Positions 1 to 6,408 of a DNA stretch of 14,827 nucleotides are shown one piece after another. The position numbers and the translations under genes are program-made. Positions within the stretch are counted from its first letter, which is position 1. Each line of letters starts with the position of its first letter. The notes below the pieces were generated by a model. That model did not search any database. It saw only the letters and a program-made list of their open reading frames with translations, and had not been told where the DNA came from. Source of the stretch: Planctomycetota bacterium (GTDB lineage Bacteria > Planctomycetota > DG-23 > SLPQ01); assembly GCA_021160625.1 (NCBI GenBank), contig JAGHCE010000034.1:1-14827 (forward strand). Direction: 5' to 3'.

Positions 1-915
1 GCAGGTGCCTATGGCCGGGGTGTAGAAGTTGAAACGGACGTTTGGGTGCAGCGCCAAGAGCGACATCGGGACGGATGTGTCGACGATTGTTTTCGAGATC
101 ATAAGCGTCGTCAGGCGCATACCGAAGGGGTTGTCGTGGGTGCCGGCATGCCAGATGGAAACACGCTCGGCCTTGAAGGTTTCAACGGCACCGACGGTCA
201 GTGCCTGCGTGGGGACGTTGGAGACCTGTCCGCCGCCGGAGGTGCGGGCGTTTTGGATGATCGTTATCGGGTGGAGATCGACGACGCGAGCGGGCAGTGC
301 CTTGTACTCTTCTGGGGGCATCGGCTCGTCGGCGTACTTGCCCGAGCGCTTGGGGGGGTCGTTGAAGGCCCAGTGCTTGGCCTCTCCCTGGCCGCCCTGC
401 ATAACGATGCAACGGACCTCGTCGTAGCTTGCGGTGTATTCGGCGAGGGTGGCGACTTTCGGGAAGCGGAGGTTTTCCACGGGCATCTTGAGGCCGGCGT
501 CGATGCGGTTGAAGCAGAGCTCCCGGTCGGCCTTTTCGAATGAGAGGGGATGATCGACCGGGACTTCCCTGCCGTCGAGGACCCACTCGTCCATCGCCCA
601 GAAATGCGCATTGGCAAGGTCGAGTTCCATCGCGTTGACAAGCCTGGCCACCAGCGGGAGCTGCTCGGTAGGTCCTATAGGGCCGCAGATGCCGGCGGGC
701 CTGTCCGGCGTGGCCTTTTTCCATGCCTCGATGTATTCCAGGGCCTCCGCGAGGTAGAACTCGTCGAGCGAATCGTAGAAGACGACCTCGAACCCCGGGC
801 GCGCCAGGCCCCGCAGGTCGTCAGCGGCAAGATTCGCCGCATCGTCGAGTATCTCACGGTCCAGCGTCGTGTAATCCCACCATTGTGGCGCAACTACACT
901 CAATGGCCTGCCCAC
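1..915 (-). CDS. NagB-like (glucosamine-6-phosphate deaminase superfamily) protein, 3' part missing
   Basis: The frame is open for 305 codons from GTG at 915 to the window edge, so the C-terminus is missing. The GTG is supported by AAAGGAGG at 921-928 with a 5-nt spacer. An ATG at 920 is in another frame. The protein aligns by eye with NagB: AMDEW at residues 107-111 matches the MDEY segment with the catalytic Asp; GGQG at 174-177 with H181 and AFND at 183-186 matches the GGVGNDGH/AFNEP loop; QALTVGAVETF (237-247) and LLALHPNV (296-303) match the C-terminal part. NagB turns glucosamine-6-phosphate into fructose-6-phosphate and ammonia. However, the second active-site Asp (E. coli D141) is Ala179 here, E148 is Asp186, the phosphate-loop TGGT is not kept, and the Lys of the GSQKA segment is absent. 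Fold membership is fairly sure; the reaction is not. It lies 52 nt downstream of the PIG-L gene, probably in one operon. Confidence 0.8.
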   Translation of the reverse strand, partial: MGRPLSVVAPQWWDYTTLDREILDDAANLAADDLRGLARPGFEVVFYDSLDEFYLAEALEYIEAWKKATPDRPAGICGPIGPTEQLPLVARLVNAMELDLANAHFWAMDEWVLDGREVPVDHPLSFEKADRELCFNRIDAGLKMPVENLRFPKVATLAEYTASYDEVRCIVMQGGQGEAKHWAFNDPPKRSGKYADEPMPPEEYKALPARVVDLHPITIIQNARTSGGGQVSNVPTQALTVGAVETFKAERVSIWHAGTHDNPFGMRLTTLMISKTIVDTSVPMSLLALHPNVRFNFYTPAIGTC

Positions 916-967
916 GTCATCCTCCTTTCGGTTACCAGGGCCCCGCCCGCCAAGTGGCGGTTGATTG

Positions 968-1798
968 TCACTTCGGCCGCCTCGCCGACGGCATTTCCAG
1001 GTTCCTTTCGTAGTTCCTGTCGGTTACCGTTTTTTCGCCGAGCGCCGCTGATAGAGGATCCGTGTCTTCGTCTTCGGCCGCGAAGCCCAAGTACCAATGC
1101 CTGCGCCAACCTTCGGCGTATTTGAAGACTCCGGACATCTTTCCCACTTCGGCGCACATTTCTTCCATGGCGGCGATGTATGCATCCAGGCCCTGGCTGG
1201 CGTCAAGCCATTCCTTCTGGCTCTTGTGCAAGGCAAGCATTTCCTTCTTGGCGTCAAGCACGGATGCCGCGTCCACGTATTGCCCCGCAAAGACCCTGCG
1301 CCCCATCGCGTTGTGGAGACCGTAGGGCAGAGCATGGTAGATCGTCACATCTCCCTCGACGGGAGGGACGGCCGGCGAAGTCGGGAAGTTTTTCATACTC
1401 CTGCAGAACGCGGCCGTGACGGCAAGGCGGGATGCGTTCACGTGATCTTCCATGTAGTCATCAGGAGACGGCACGAGCATGATTGTCGGATTGACCTGTC
1501 TCACCACGGCTGCCAGCCGGGCAAGGAGCGTTTTCTCATAGAATATCTCGATGTCGGCGGTGAGGCTGGGATGCCACGTTGCGCCGAGATAGCCGGCCGC
1601 CGCCCTGGCTTCCTCGCTGCGCAAGGCGGCTATTTCCTCATGGGACATTGTCGTAGTTCCACAGCTGCCGTTGGCGATGTTTATGTAGTGGAGTTCGTAA
1701 CCCTCGTCCCTCAAGAGCATAAGCGTTCCCGACATCATAAACTCAATGTCGTCGGGATGTGCGGCAACGGCGAACACCACTTTCCGGTCGAGTGACAC
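968..1798 (-). CDS. PIG-L family (LmbE-like) zinc-dependent deacetylase
   Basis: The 276-aa cytosolic protein has no signal peptide and is a normal length for the family. The N-terminal AAHPDDIEF (residues 12-20) is the zinc-binding AHPDD motif, with H14 and D17 as likely ligands and D16 as likely base. The third ligand is probably H119 in PDDYMEDHVNAS (112-123). RSEEARAAAGYLG at 60-72 is the usual family helix. Members remove acetyl groups from N-acetylglucosamine-type sugars, such as GlcNAc-PI, GlcNAc-inositol or N,N'-diacetylchitobiose. The substrate here cannot be read from sequence. The start is GTG at 1798, preceded by AAGGGGG with a 5-nt spacer. A NagB-like gene follows 52 nt downstream, and in some Bacteroidota a NagB domain is fused to a PIG-L domain, which supports an amino-sugar role. 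A terminator-like hairpin lies in the leader (1829-1843). Confidence 0.9.
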   Translation of the reverse strand: MSLDRKVVFAVAAHPDDIEFMMSGTLMLLRDEGYELHYINIANGSCGTTTMSHEEIAALRSEEARAAAGYLGATWHPSLTADIEIFYEKTLLARLAAVVRQVNPTIMLVPSPDDYMEDHVNASRLAVTAAFCRSMKNFPTSPAVPPVEGDVTIYHALPYGLHNAMGRRVFAGQYVDAASVLDAKKEMLALHKSQKEWLDASQGLDAYIAAMEEMCAEVGKMSGVFKYAEGWRRHWYLGFAAEDEDTDPLSAALGEKTVTDRNYERNLEMPSARRPK

Positions 1799-1828
1799 AA
1801 GGGCCCCCTTGATGTTTCGGCTGAAAAA

Positions 1829-1843
1829 CGGCCGTAACGGCCG
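1829..1843 (-). terminator. Hairpin plus U5 in the leader of the PIG-L gene
   Basis: On the minus strand CGGCCG, loop TTA and CGGCCG form a 6-bp all-GC stem, followed at once by TTTTT (1824-1828) and then C. This has the shape of a short intrinsic terminator. It sits about 30 nt before the GTG of the PIG-L gene and just downstream of a possible promoter. It could be an attenuator of the PIG-L/NagB-like unit, or end a transcript arriving from the right. In the plus direction the stem is followed by CC and then TTTT, so it is weaker that way. No leader peptide or riboswitch was recognised. Confidence 0.45.
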
Positions 1844-1849
1844 CCTTTT

Positions 1850-1877
1850 AATCTACATTCCGGCGTGGGACATTCAA
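1850..1877 (-). promoter_or_regulatory. Possible sigma70-type promoter for the PIG-L gene
   Basis: On the minus strand TTGAAT (1872-1877) is followed by a 16-nt spacer and TAGATT (1850-1855). Each box matches the consensus at four of six positions. Transcription would start about 45 nt before the GTG start, upstream of or inside the leader hairpin. This is weak, based only on box similarity and position. Confidence 0.3.
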
Positions 1878-2088
1878 GGGTGCAATTGAACTCCTGTGAT
1901 GACAGTTCCACCTTCCATTTTCGCAAAGAGGCCGGCGGGAACGCAATAAAACGTCCGCAGGACTGCGCTAAGCGGGGCAGGGGGGTGAACTTTCCGGGCT
2001 TGACTTGGGCGCCCCCAGCGTGTAGAAAACGTGCTGTAAATGCTATTCGGCCGGGCCGCCGCAGGCCTTCTGCGGGCCAGGCTCCCCT

Positions 2089-2131
2089 CGCCCCTACGTG
2101 AAAATGTGGCACTGGTGGCTATGTAGGGGCG
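2089..2131. repeat. 9-bp inverted repeat flanking 25 nt
   Basis: CGCCCCTAC at 2089-2097 is the exact reverse complement of GTAGGGGCG at 2123-2131. The 25 nt between include one copy of a direct repeat (2103-2119). The right arm is also the first part of the palindrome at 2127-2146, and the same GTAGGGGCG recurs at 3110-3118. Confidence 0.65.
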
Positions 2132-2146
2132 CGATTTATCGCGCCC
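2127..2146. repeat. Perfect 9-bp palindrome with 2-nt centre
   Basis: GGGCGCGAT, TT and ATCGCGCCC form a perfect inverted repeat. It follows GTAG, giving a GTAGGGGCG lead-in shared with 3110-3118. The design looks like a dispersed palindromic intergenic element rather than a gene-specific terminator, because no T-tract follows. Confidence 0.7.
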
Positions 2147-2170
2147 AATGCGCCCGTACCCTTTACCTGC

Positions 2171-2192
2171 GAGCGCAAGTGAACTTGCGCTC
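2171..2192. repeat. Perfect 10-bp palindrome with 2-nt centre
   Basis: GAGCGCAAGT, GA and ACTTGCGCTC form a perfect 10-bp inverted repeat. It lies 24 nt to the right of the palindrome at 2127-2146 and has the same layout of long perfect arms and a 2-nt centre but a different arm sequence. No T-tract follows on either strand. Confidence 0.7.
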
Positions 2193-2375
2193 CTTACAAA
2201 TGCAATGTGGCAATGGTGGCCTTCTAAAGGCGGGTAAACTTGTCCACCAGTGGGAGGTCTTCGATCCCTTTTTGCTACGGTGGCCACGGACGTTGTACGT
2301 GGCAATCAACCGACCTTCCGCCGTGGCTCGGTCGCAGGCGGCGTTTTCCGGGATACAACTTGAAAGGATGGATGG

Positions 2376-3113
2376 ATGAAAGGTGTAATCCTCGCGGGTG
2401 GAATGGGCACGAGGCTGCTGCCTCTGACAAAGGTCACGAACAAACACCTCCTGCCGGTTTACGACCAGCCGATGATCACGTATCCCATCAGGACGCTCGT
2501 CAATGCCGGGATCGAAGAGGTGCTCCTGGTGACTGGCGGCAACAGCGTGGGCGAGTTTCTCCGGCTCCTGGGCAACGGCCGCGAGTACGGGCTTGGATGG
2601 CTCTCCTACGCCTATCAGGACGGCGCAGGCGGCATCGCCGACGCACTCAAGCTCGCCAGGGAATACGCCGAGGGCGAAAAGATTATCGTGATCCTCGGCG
2701 ACAATATCATCGAGGGCAACATTCGCGCCGCAACCGAGGCTTTCCTCAACGAGGAGCGCGGCGCCAAGATATTCGTCAAGGAAGTCGAAAACCCCCGCGA
2801 GTACGGCGTGGCTGTCTGCGAGGGCGACCAGGTTGTCCACATCGATGAAAAGCCCGAGCATCCCAGGTCGAACCTCGCCGTCATCGGCATCTATATGTAC
2901 GACGAACACGTCTTCGAAATCATCGAGAGGCTGCAGCCCTCCGCGCGCGGCGAGCTCGAGATAACCGACGTCAACAATGCCTACATCGACCGCGGCGAGA
3001 TGTCGTACGAGGTCCTCGACGGCTGGTGGGGCGATTCGGGCGAGTGCGTCGATGCACTCTACCGCGTCAGCGCCCTCGTGGCCGAAACCGGCGCAAACAA
3101 GATGGAACTGTAG
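2376..3113 (+). CDS. Short-form sugar-1-phosphate nucleotidyltransferase (glucose-1-phosphate thymidylyltransferase type)
   Basis: The 245-aa protein has a full nucleotidyltransferase core: GGMGTRLLPLTKV (residues 8-20) and NKHLLPVYDQPMI (22-34) form the nucleotide-binding signature; GDN at 108-110 carries a metal-binding Asp; EKP at 158-160 has the sugar-phosphate-binding Lys; ARGELEITD lies at 190-198; and WWGDSG at 217-222 replaces the RmlA WLDTGT segment. The enzyme would join a sugar-1-phosphate to a nucleoside triphosphate, probably glucose-1-phosphate and dTTP, releasing pyrophosphate. It is shorter than RmlA (about 290 aa), and resembles the SpsI-like short branch. The ATG has AAAGG with an 8-nt spacer. 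It heads a four-gene operon with two membrane glycosyltransferases, so it probably supplies a nucleotide sugar for a surface glycan. Nucleotide preference is not certain. Confidence 0.9.
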   Translation: MKGVILAGGMGTRLLPLTKVTNKHLLPVYDQPMITYPIRTLVNAGIEEVLLVTGGNSVGEFLRLLGNGREYGLGWLSYAYQDGAGGIADALKLAREYAEGEKIIVILGDNIIEGNIRAATEAFLNEERGAKIFVKEVENPREYGVAVCEGDQVVHIDEKPEHPRSNLAVIGIYMYDEHVFEIIERLQPSARGELEITDVNNAYIDRGEMSYEVLDGWWGDSGECVDALYRVSALVAETGANKMEL

Positions 3114-3131
3114 GGGCGGCCGTGCGCCGCC
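3110..3131 (+). promoter_or_regulatory. Gene-junction hairpin with a GTG start codon in its loop
   Basis: GTAGGGGCG (3110-3118) is the same 9-mer as at 2123-2131. Here it contains the TAG stop of the nucleotidyltransferase gene (3111-3113) and the AGGGG Shine-Dalgarno-like run (3112-3116) of the next gene. GGCGGC (3115-3120) can pair with GCCGCC (3126-3131), leaving CGTGC (3121-3125) as the loop, which exposes the GTG start at 3122. Part of the ribosome site is in the stem, so translation of the next gene may depend on ribosomes finishing the upstream one. Pairing and repeat are visible; the coupling is inference. Confidence 0.45.
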
Positions 3132-4771
3132 TTCTTGCCGTGGCAGACAACAAAAGTCTGAGCATTGAAACCGGGAGGGAAGCTGTCAGGCGCCTGGATC
3201 TCGGGGCGCTTGTCGTCGTCATCACGGCATACATCATTCTCGCCGGCCTTTACCTCTCGCGGGCCGGCCTCGCCTGGGACGAGGCCCTCTACATCCCCTT
3301 CGCCAACTGCTTCCGGGAGTGGTTCGCGGACCTCCCCGCCTCCTTCAACTCCCAGGCGCTCCACAATTCGCTCGGCCGCTACCAGAGCCACCCGCCGCTG
3401 GCCAAGTACCTGATGGCGGTGACTTTGCAGCTTTTCGGGAACTCGATGGGCCCTCTGTGCGCGGCACGTGTGGCAAGCGTGGGGTCGACGGCGGCGCTTC
3501 TCTGCGCGGTCTACTTTTTTGCGCTTTATACCACCGGCCGCCTGACGGCTGTCTGTGCGGCGGTGTTTCTCATCTTGATGCCGCGCGTTTTCGCCAACGG
3601 GCTGCTGGCGGTTCTGGACGTGCCGGCGGCGCTGTCGTGGTTTGTGGCGGCGGCGCTTTTCTACGCGGCGATGGAAAGGCCGCGCCTTGCGTGGGCGGCC
3701 GGGCTTGCCACGGCGCTTGCGGTCTCCACCAAGGTCAACGGACTTCTCCTGCCGGTGGTGCTGTGGCCCTGGGGCCTCTATTTTTACCGGAAGAAGGCGC
3801 TGCCTGCCATCGTGTGGTCGCTTGCTGCGATGCCGGTCGTTCTCTTTGCCGTGTGGCCGTTCCTGTGGACGCACCCGGTGCTCAACATCGGCAAATACCT
3901 CGGCGAAAAATTCGGCTTCGTGGTATCGCTCTACCGCTGGTTCGGCGTCGACTTAGCCACCGCGGGTGACCCTCTCCACCGTATGATGCAGCGGACGGCG
4001 GTGCCGACGCTCTACTTCGGCAGGACCTTCACCGGCGGCGTTCCGTGGCACTTCCCCGTGGTAATGACGGCGATCACGACGCCTGTGGGGATACTTGCGG
4101 CGGCCATGGCCGGAGCGGCCAGGTGGACGCGCGAGCGCGCGAATGCGCCGCTTTTCACCTTCCTTATCTGGAACATCGCCTTCTGGCTAATCGTCTTCGC
4201 CACACCCTGGGCGGGAGCCTACGACGGCGTGCGGCTTTTCCTGTGCATCTTCCCGTTTATTGCGATCCTGGCCGGGATAGGAGTCGAATGGGGCTGGAAG
4301 GCGCTCGGCCGCCTGCATTTCCCCGCGTGGGTGGCGGCGGCGGTCCTCACGCTCCTGGTGGCACGCCAGACCGTCGGGCTTTTCTCGTATGGCGCACTTG
4401 GGCTTTCGTATTACAATATCCTCGTCGGGGGGCTAAAAGGCGCCGATGCCGGGGGCTTCGACGTCACGTCCTGGGGCGAGACGGTGGACGCGCCGCTTCT
4501 CGACTATGTCAACGAACACGCGCCGCACGCTGCAAAGGTCGCCGCGTTCCCGATGGGCAAACTCTATGCCGGGAACTTACGCGCCCTCGGCCTGCTTCGC
4601 GGTGACATCGAGAATGTGGATGCAGACGGCGAGTGGGATTATCTTATTATCGCCAACAGGGGCGGCTTCCTTTCGGGCCGCGAGGACCTCAGGGGCCTGA
4701 CCAAAAAGGCCGTCGTCACGAGGCGGCTTCGCGGCGTGCCGGTCGCCTGGGTGTTGGAGAAAGACCGTTGA
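3122..4771 (+). CDS. GT39/PMT-type membrane glycosyltransferase, copy A
   Basis: The 549-aa polytopic protein has its first membrane span at about residues 27-46, followed by WDE (52-54), the acidic motif of the first outer loop in PMT/ArnT-like enzymes, and HPPLAKY (90-96). Further marks shared with the next gene are DVP (166-168), STKVN (202-206), TLYFG (296-300), GGVPWHFP (305-312) and YDGVRLFL (367-374). Hydrophobic spans continue to about 425, then a soluble C-terminal part of about 120 aa. This family moves a sugar from a polyprenyl-phosphate carrier to a lipid, glycan or protein on the outer face of the membrane. The frame stays open further upstream, but GTG at 3122 is preferred: AGGGG lies 5 nt before it, and earlier starts would overlap the upstream gene by more than 80 nt. 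The gap to that gene is 8 nt. Donor and acceptor are unknown. Confidence 0.85.
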   Translation: MRRLLAVADNKSLSIETGREAVRRLDLGALVVVITAYIILAGLYLSRAGLAWDEALYIPFANCFREWFADLPASFNSQALHNSLGRYQSHPPLAKYLMAVTLQLFGNSMGPLCAARVASVGSTAALLCAVYFFALYTTGRLTAVCAAVFLILMPRVFANGLLAVLDVPAALSWFVAAALFYAAMERPRLAWAAGLATALAVSTKVNGLLLPVVLWPWGLYFYRKKALPAIVWSLAAMPVVLFAVWPFLWTHPVLNIGKYLGEKFGFVVSLYRWFGVDLATAGDPLHRMMQRTAVPTLYFGRTFTGGVPWHFPVVMTAITTPVGILAAAMAGAARWTRERANAPLFTFLIWNIAFWLIVFATPWAGAYDGVRLFLCIFPFIAILAGIGVEWGWKALGRLHFPAWVAAAVLTLLVARQTVGLFSYGALGLSYYNILVGGLKGADAGGFDVTSWGETVDAPLLDYVNEHAPHAAKVAAFPMGKLYAGNLRALGLLRGDIENVDADGEWDYLIIANRGGFLSGREDLRGLTKKAVVTRRLRGVPVAWVLEKDR

Positions 4772-6408
4772 AGAAGGAACACGAGGACGATGCTTCCCTG
4801 GCCCAGGGCCGGCACAGAGGGATACTCTCAAAGGCCGCGGTGCCGCTTGCCATCGTATTTGCCGTGCTTCTTCTCGACCTCCTGTATGTAAGCAGGCCGG
4901 GGTGGGTTTGGGATGAGACGTACTACTTCGAGTTTTCGACCGCCACGGCCAAGTGGCTGGCCCACCCCACGCTCGACGAGGCGGTCATAAACGCCACGTT
5001 CCGCGAGGGCAACGCCCACCCGCCGCTTCCGATCTACCAGATGGCGCTTACAGGGGCGCTTTTGCAGGGGGAGCGGGGAGATTTCCTCCTTGCGGTGAGG
5101 CTTGCGACGGCGGCGCAGTTCGCCGCGCTTGCGGTCATTGTCTACCTTTTTGTGAAGCGCGAGGCCGGACGGACGGCGGCGCTTTTCGCGACCGTCCTTA
5201 CGGTCCTTTCGCCGAGGCTTTTTGCGCACTCGCTCCTGGCAACATACGACGTACCGCTGTGCCTGGTGTGGGTGGCGGCGACGATGGCGTTTTACAAGGG
5301 GATGACGTCGCGGCCCTGGGCGATTCTTTCGGGAGTCATTTTCGGCTTAGCGCTTTTGACCAAGGTAAACGCGTTCCTGCTGCCGCTGGCCTTTTGGCCC
5401 TGGGCGATATATTTCTACCGCAGAAAGAGCCTCCCGGCCATCCTCTCGATGTGCGTCCTGGGCCCTATGGTGTTCTTCGCCGGCTGGCCGTGGCTCTGGC
5501 TCCACCCGGTGGAAAATTTCGCCGAGTACATAGTCGACAAGTTCCCCGCAGGCGCTCTGCCCGCCTTTGTCTATTCGCTGACGGGCACCGCGAACATCCC
5601 CTGGCGCGAAGCGGCCTCGACGCTTTACTTCGGCAAAGTCGCCGCCGGCGGCGTCCCTTGGCACTACCCCTTCGTGATGCTCGTGGTGACAATGCCGCTT
5701 GCAACGTTGGCCGGCGCGGTCTACTCCGGCATCGCCGCGCGAAGGGAACCGGCGAAGAAGGGCCTCCTGGTACTCTTGTGGTGGTCGGTCTTCGTTCAGC
5801 TTGCGGTTTTCGCCTTCGGGATAAAGCCCTATGACGGCGTGCGGCTTTTCCTGCCCGTGCTGGTGCTTGTCGCTATCGCCGCCGGGATGGGCCTTTCGCG
5901 GCTTGCGGCCAGGGGGAGTGCCATCGCGATCGCAGTCGTGGCGCTTGTGGCCATCTCGCCGGGTGTCGAGTTTTTCGTCTACGAGCCGTACGGTATGAGT
6001 TATTTCACGCCGGCCGTCGGGGGCCTGCCGGGGGCCGAGGCGCTGGGTATGGAGGTGACCTACTATGGCGAGGCCGTCGACCAGGCGGGTCTTGACGCCA
6101 TAAACCGGCGCGGGGTCAAGGGCCAGCGTGTTGCCTACGCACCGATGTTCAAAAAGCTTCCTTGGCGGATGCCTGTCGAGTACGTAAAATACGGGTTCCT
6201 GAAGCTCGGCCTGGAGCCCTGTGCCCCTTGGAACGACTGGGATTACCTTGTATTTGTCAACAGGGGCGGCTGTATTGATGAGACGGACCGGGCGAATCTT
6301 GCCAAAGGTGAGGTAATCCACGAGAACCGCCTTTTGGGGGTAATGCTCTCGGAAACACTGGCAAGGAAACCTCGAAAGGAAGGCACCAATGCACCTGGGC
6401 ACAATTGA
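4768..6408 (+). CDS. GT39/PMT-type membrane glycosyltransferase, copy B
   Basis: The 546-aa paralogue follows copy A directly. It shares the order of motifs: WDE (48-50), HPPLPIY (84-90), DVP (161-163), LTKVN (197-201), TLYFGK (285-290), GGVPWHYP (294-301), YDGVRLFL, and a final WDYLVFVNRGG segment. The first span is about residues 22-42. The start is probably TTG at 4768: GGAG (4756-4759) stands 8 nt before it, and its TTGA overlaps the TGA stop of copy A, a common coupling arrangement. No in-frame ATG or GTG fits as well. The function should match copy A: transfer of a sugar from a polyprenyl-phosphate donor outside the membrane. The loop between WDE and HPPL differs strongly between the copies, so donors or acceptors may differ. 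The start codon is the least certain part. Confidence 0.85.
   Translation: MKKEHEDDASLAQGRHRGILSKAAVPLAIVFAVLLLDLLYVSRPGWVWDETYYFEFSTATAKWLAHPTLDEAVINATFREGNAHPPLPIYQMALTGALLQGERGDFLLAVRLATAAQFAALAVIVYLFVKREAGRTAALFATVLTVLSPRLFAHSLLATYDVPLCLVWVAATMAFYKGMTSRPWAILSGVIFGLALLTKVNAFLLPLAFWPWAIYFYRRKSLPAILSMCVLGPMVFFAGWPWLWLHPVENFAEYIVDKFPAGALPAFVYSLTGTANIPWREAASTLYFGKVAAGGVPWHYPFVMLVVTMPLATLAGAVYSGIAARREPAKKGLLVLLWWSVFVQLAVFAFGIKPYDGVRLFLPVLVLVAIAAGMGLSRLAARGSAIAIAVVALVAISPGVEFFVYEPYGMSYFTPAVGGLPGAEALGMEVTYYGEAVDQAGLDAINRRGVKGQRVAYAPMFKKLPWRMPVEYVKYGFLKLGLEPCAPWNDWDYLVFVNRGGCIDETDRANLAKGEVIHENRLLGVMLSETLARKPRKEGTNAPGHN

Larger units (their letters stand above)
2103..2220 (+). repeat. Two 17-bp direct repeats, 101 bp apart
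   Basis: AATGTGGCACTGGTGGC at 2103-2119 recurs at 2204-2220 with one change (A for C at the tenth base). The two copies bracket both perfect palindromes at 2127-2146 and 2171-2192. This could mark the edges of a duplicated or inserted unit, but the copies are short. Confidence 0.5.
1799..2375. other. 577-base intergenic region between divergent genes
   Basis: This separates the minus-strand PIG-L gene from the plus-strand nucleotidyltransferase gene. Open frames in it have no family resemblance and read through palindromic repeats, so I treat it as noncoding. The left end holds the PIG-L leader and possible promoter. Positions 2051-2220 hold a cluster of inverted and direct repeats listed separately. 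The right end holds AAAGG (2363-2367) before the ATG at 2376. I could not find a convincing promoter for the plus-strand operon. Confidence 0.7.

Noticed and set aside
2089..2192. CRISPR array or insertion-sequence ends
   Set aside because: There are no regularly spaced identical repeats with unique spacers, and no transposase frame nearby.
1735..2305. Long open frames on the minus strand across the 1799-2375 intergenic region
   Set aside because: They overlap the PIG-L gene 5' end or read through palindromic repeats, have no recognisable motif and lack good ribosome sites.
2098..2379. A 93-codon plus-strand frame before the nucleotidyltransferase
   Set aside because: It is made of translated repeat sequence, ends at the start of the real gene and shows no protein-like pattern.
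3026..3121. ATG at 3026 as the start of glycosyltransferase copy A
   Set aside because: It lies inside the nucleotidyltransferase gene and adds a basic, non-homologous N-terminus; GTG at 3122 has an AGGGG site and an 8-nt gap.
4633..4767. ATG at 4633 as the start of glycosyltransferase copy B
   Set aside because: It would overlap copy A by 139 nt and add sequence unlike copy A; TTG at 4768 gives a standard 4-nt overlap and matching length.
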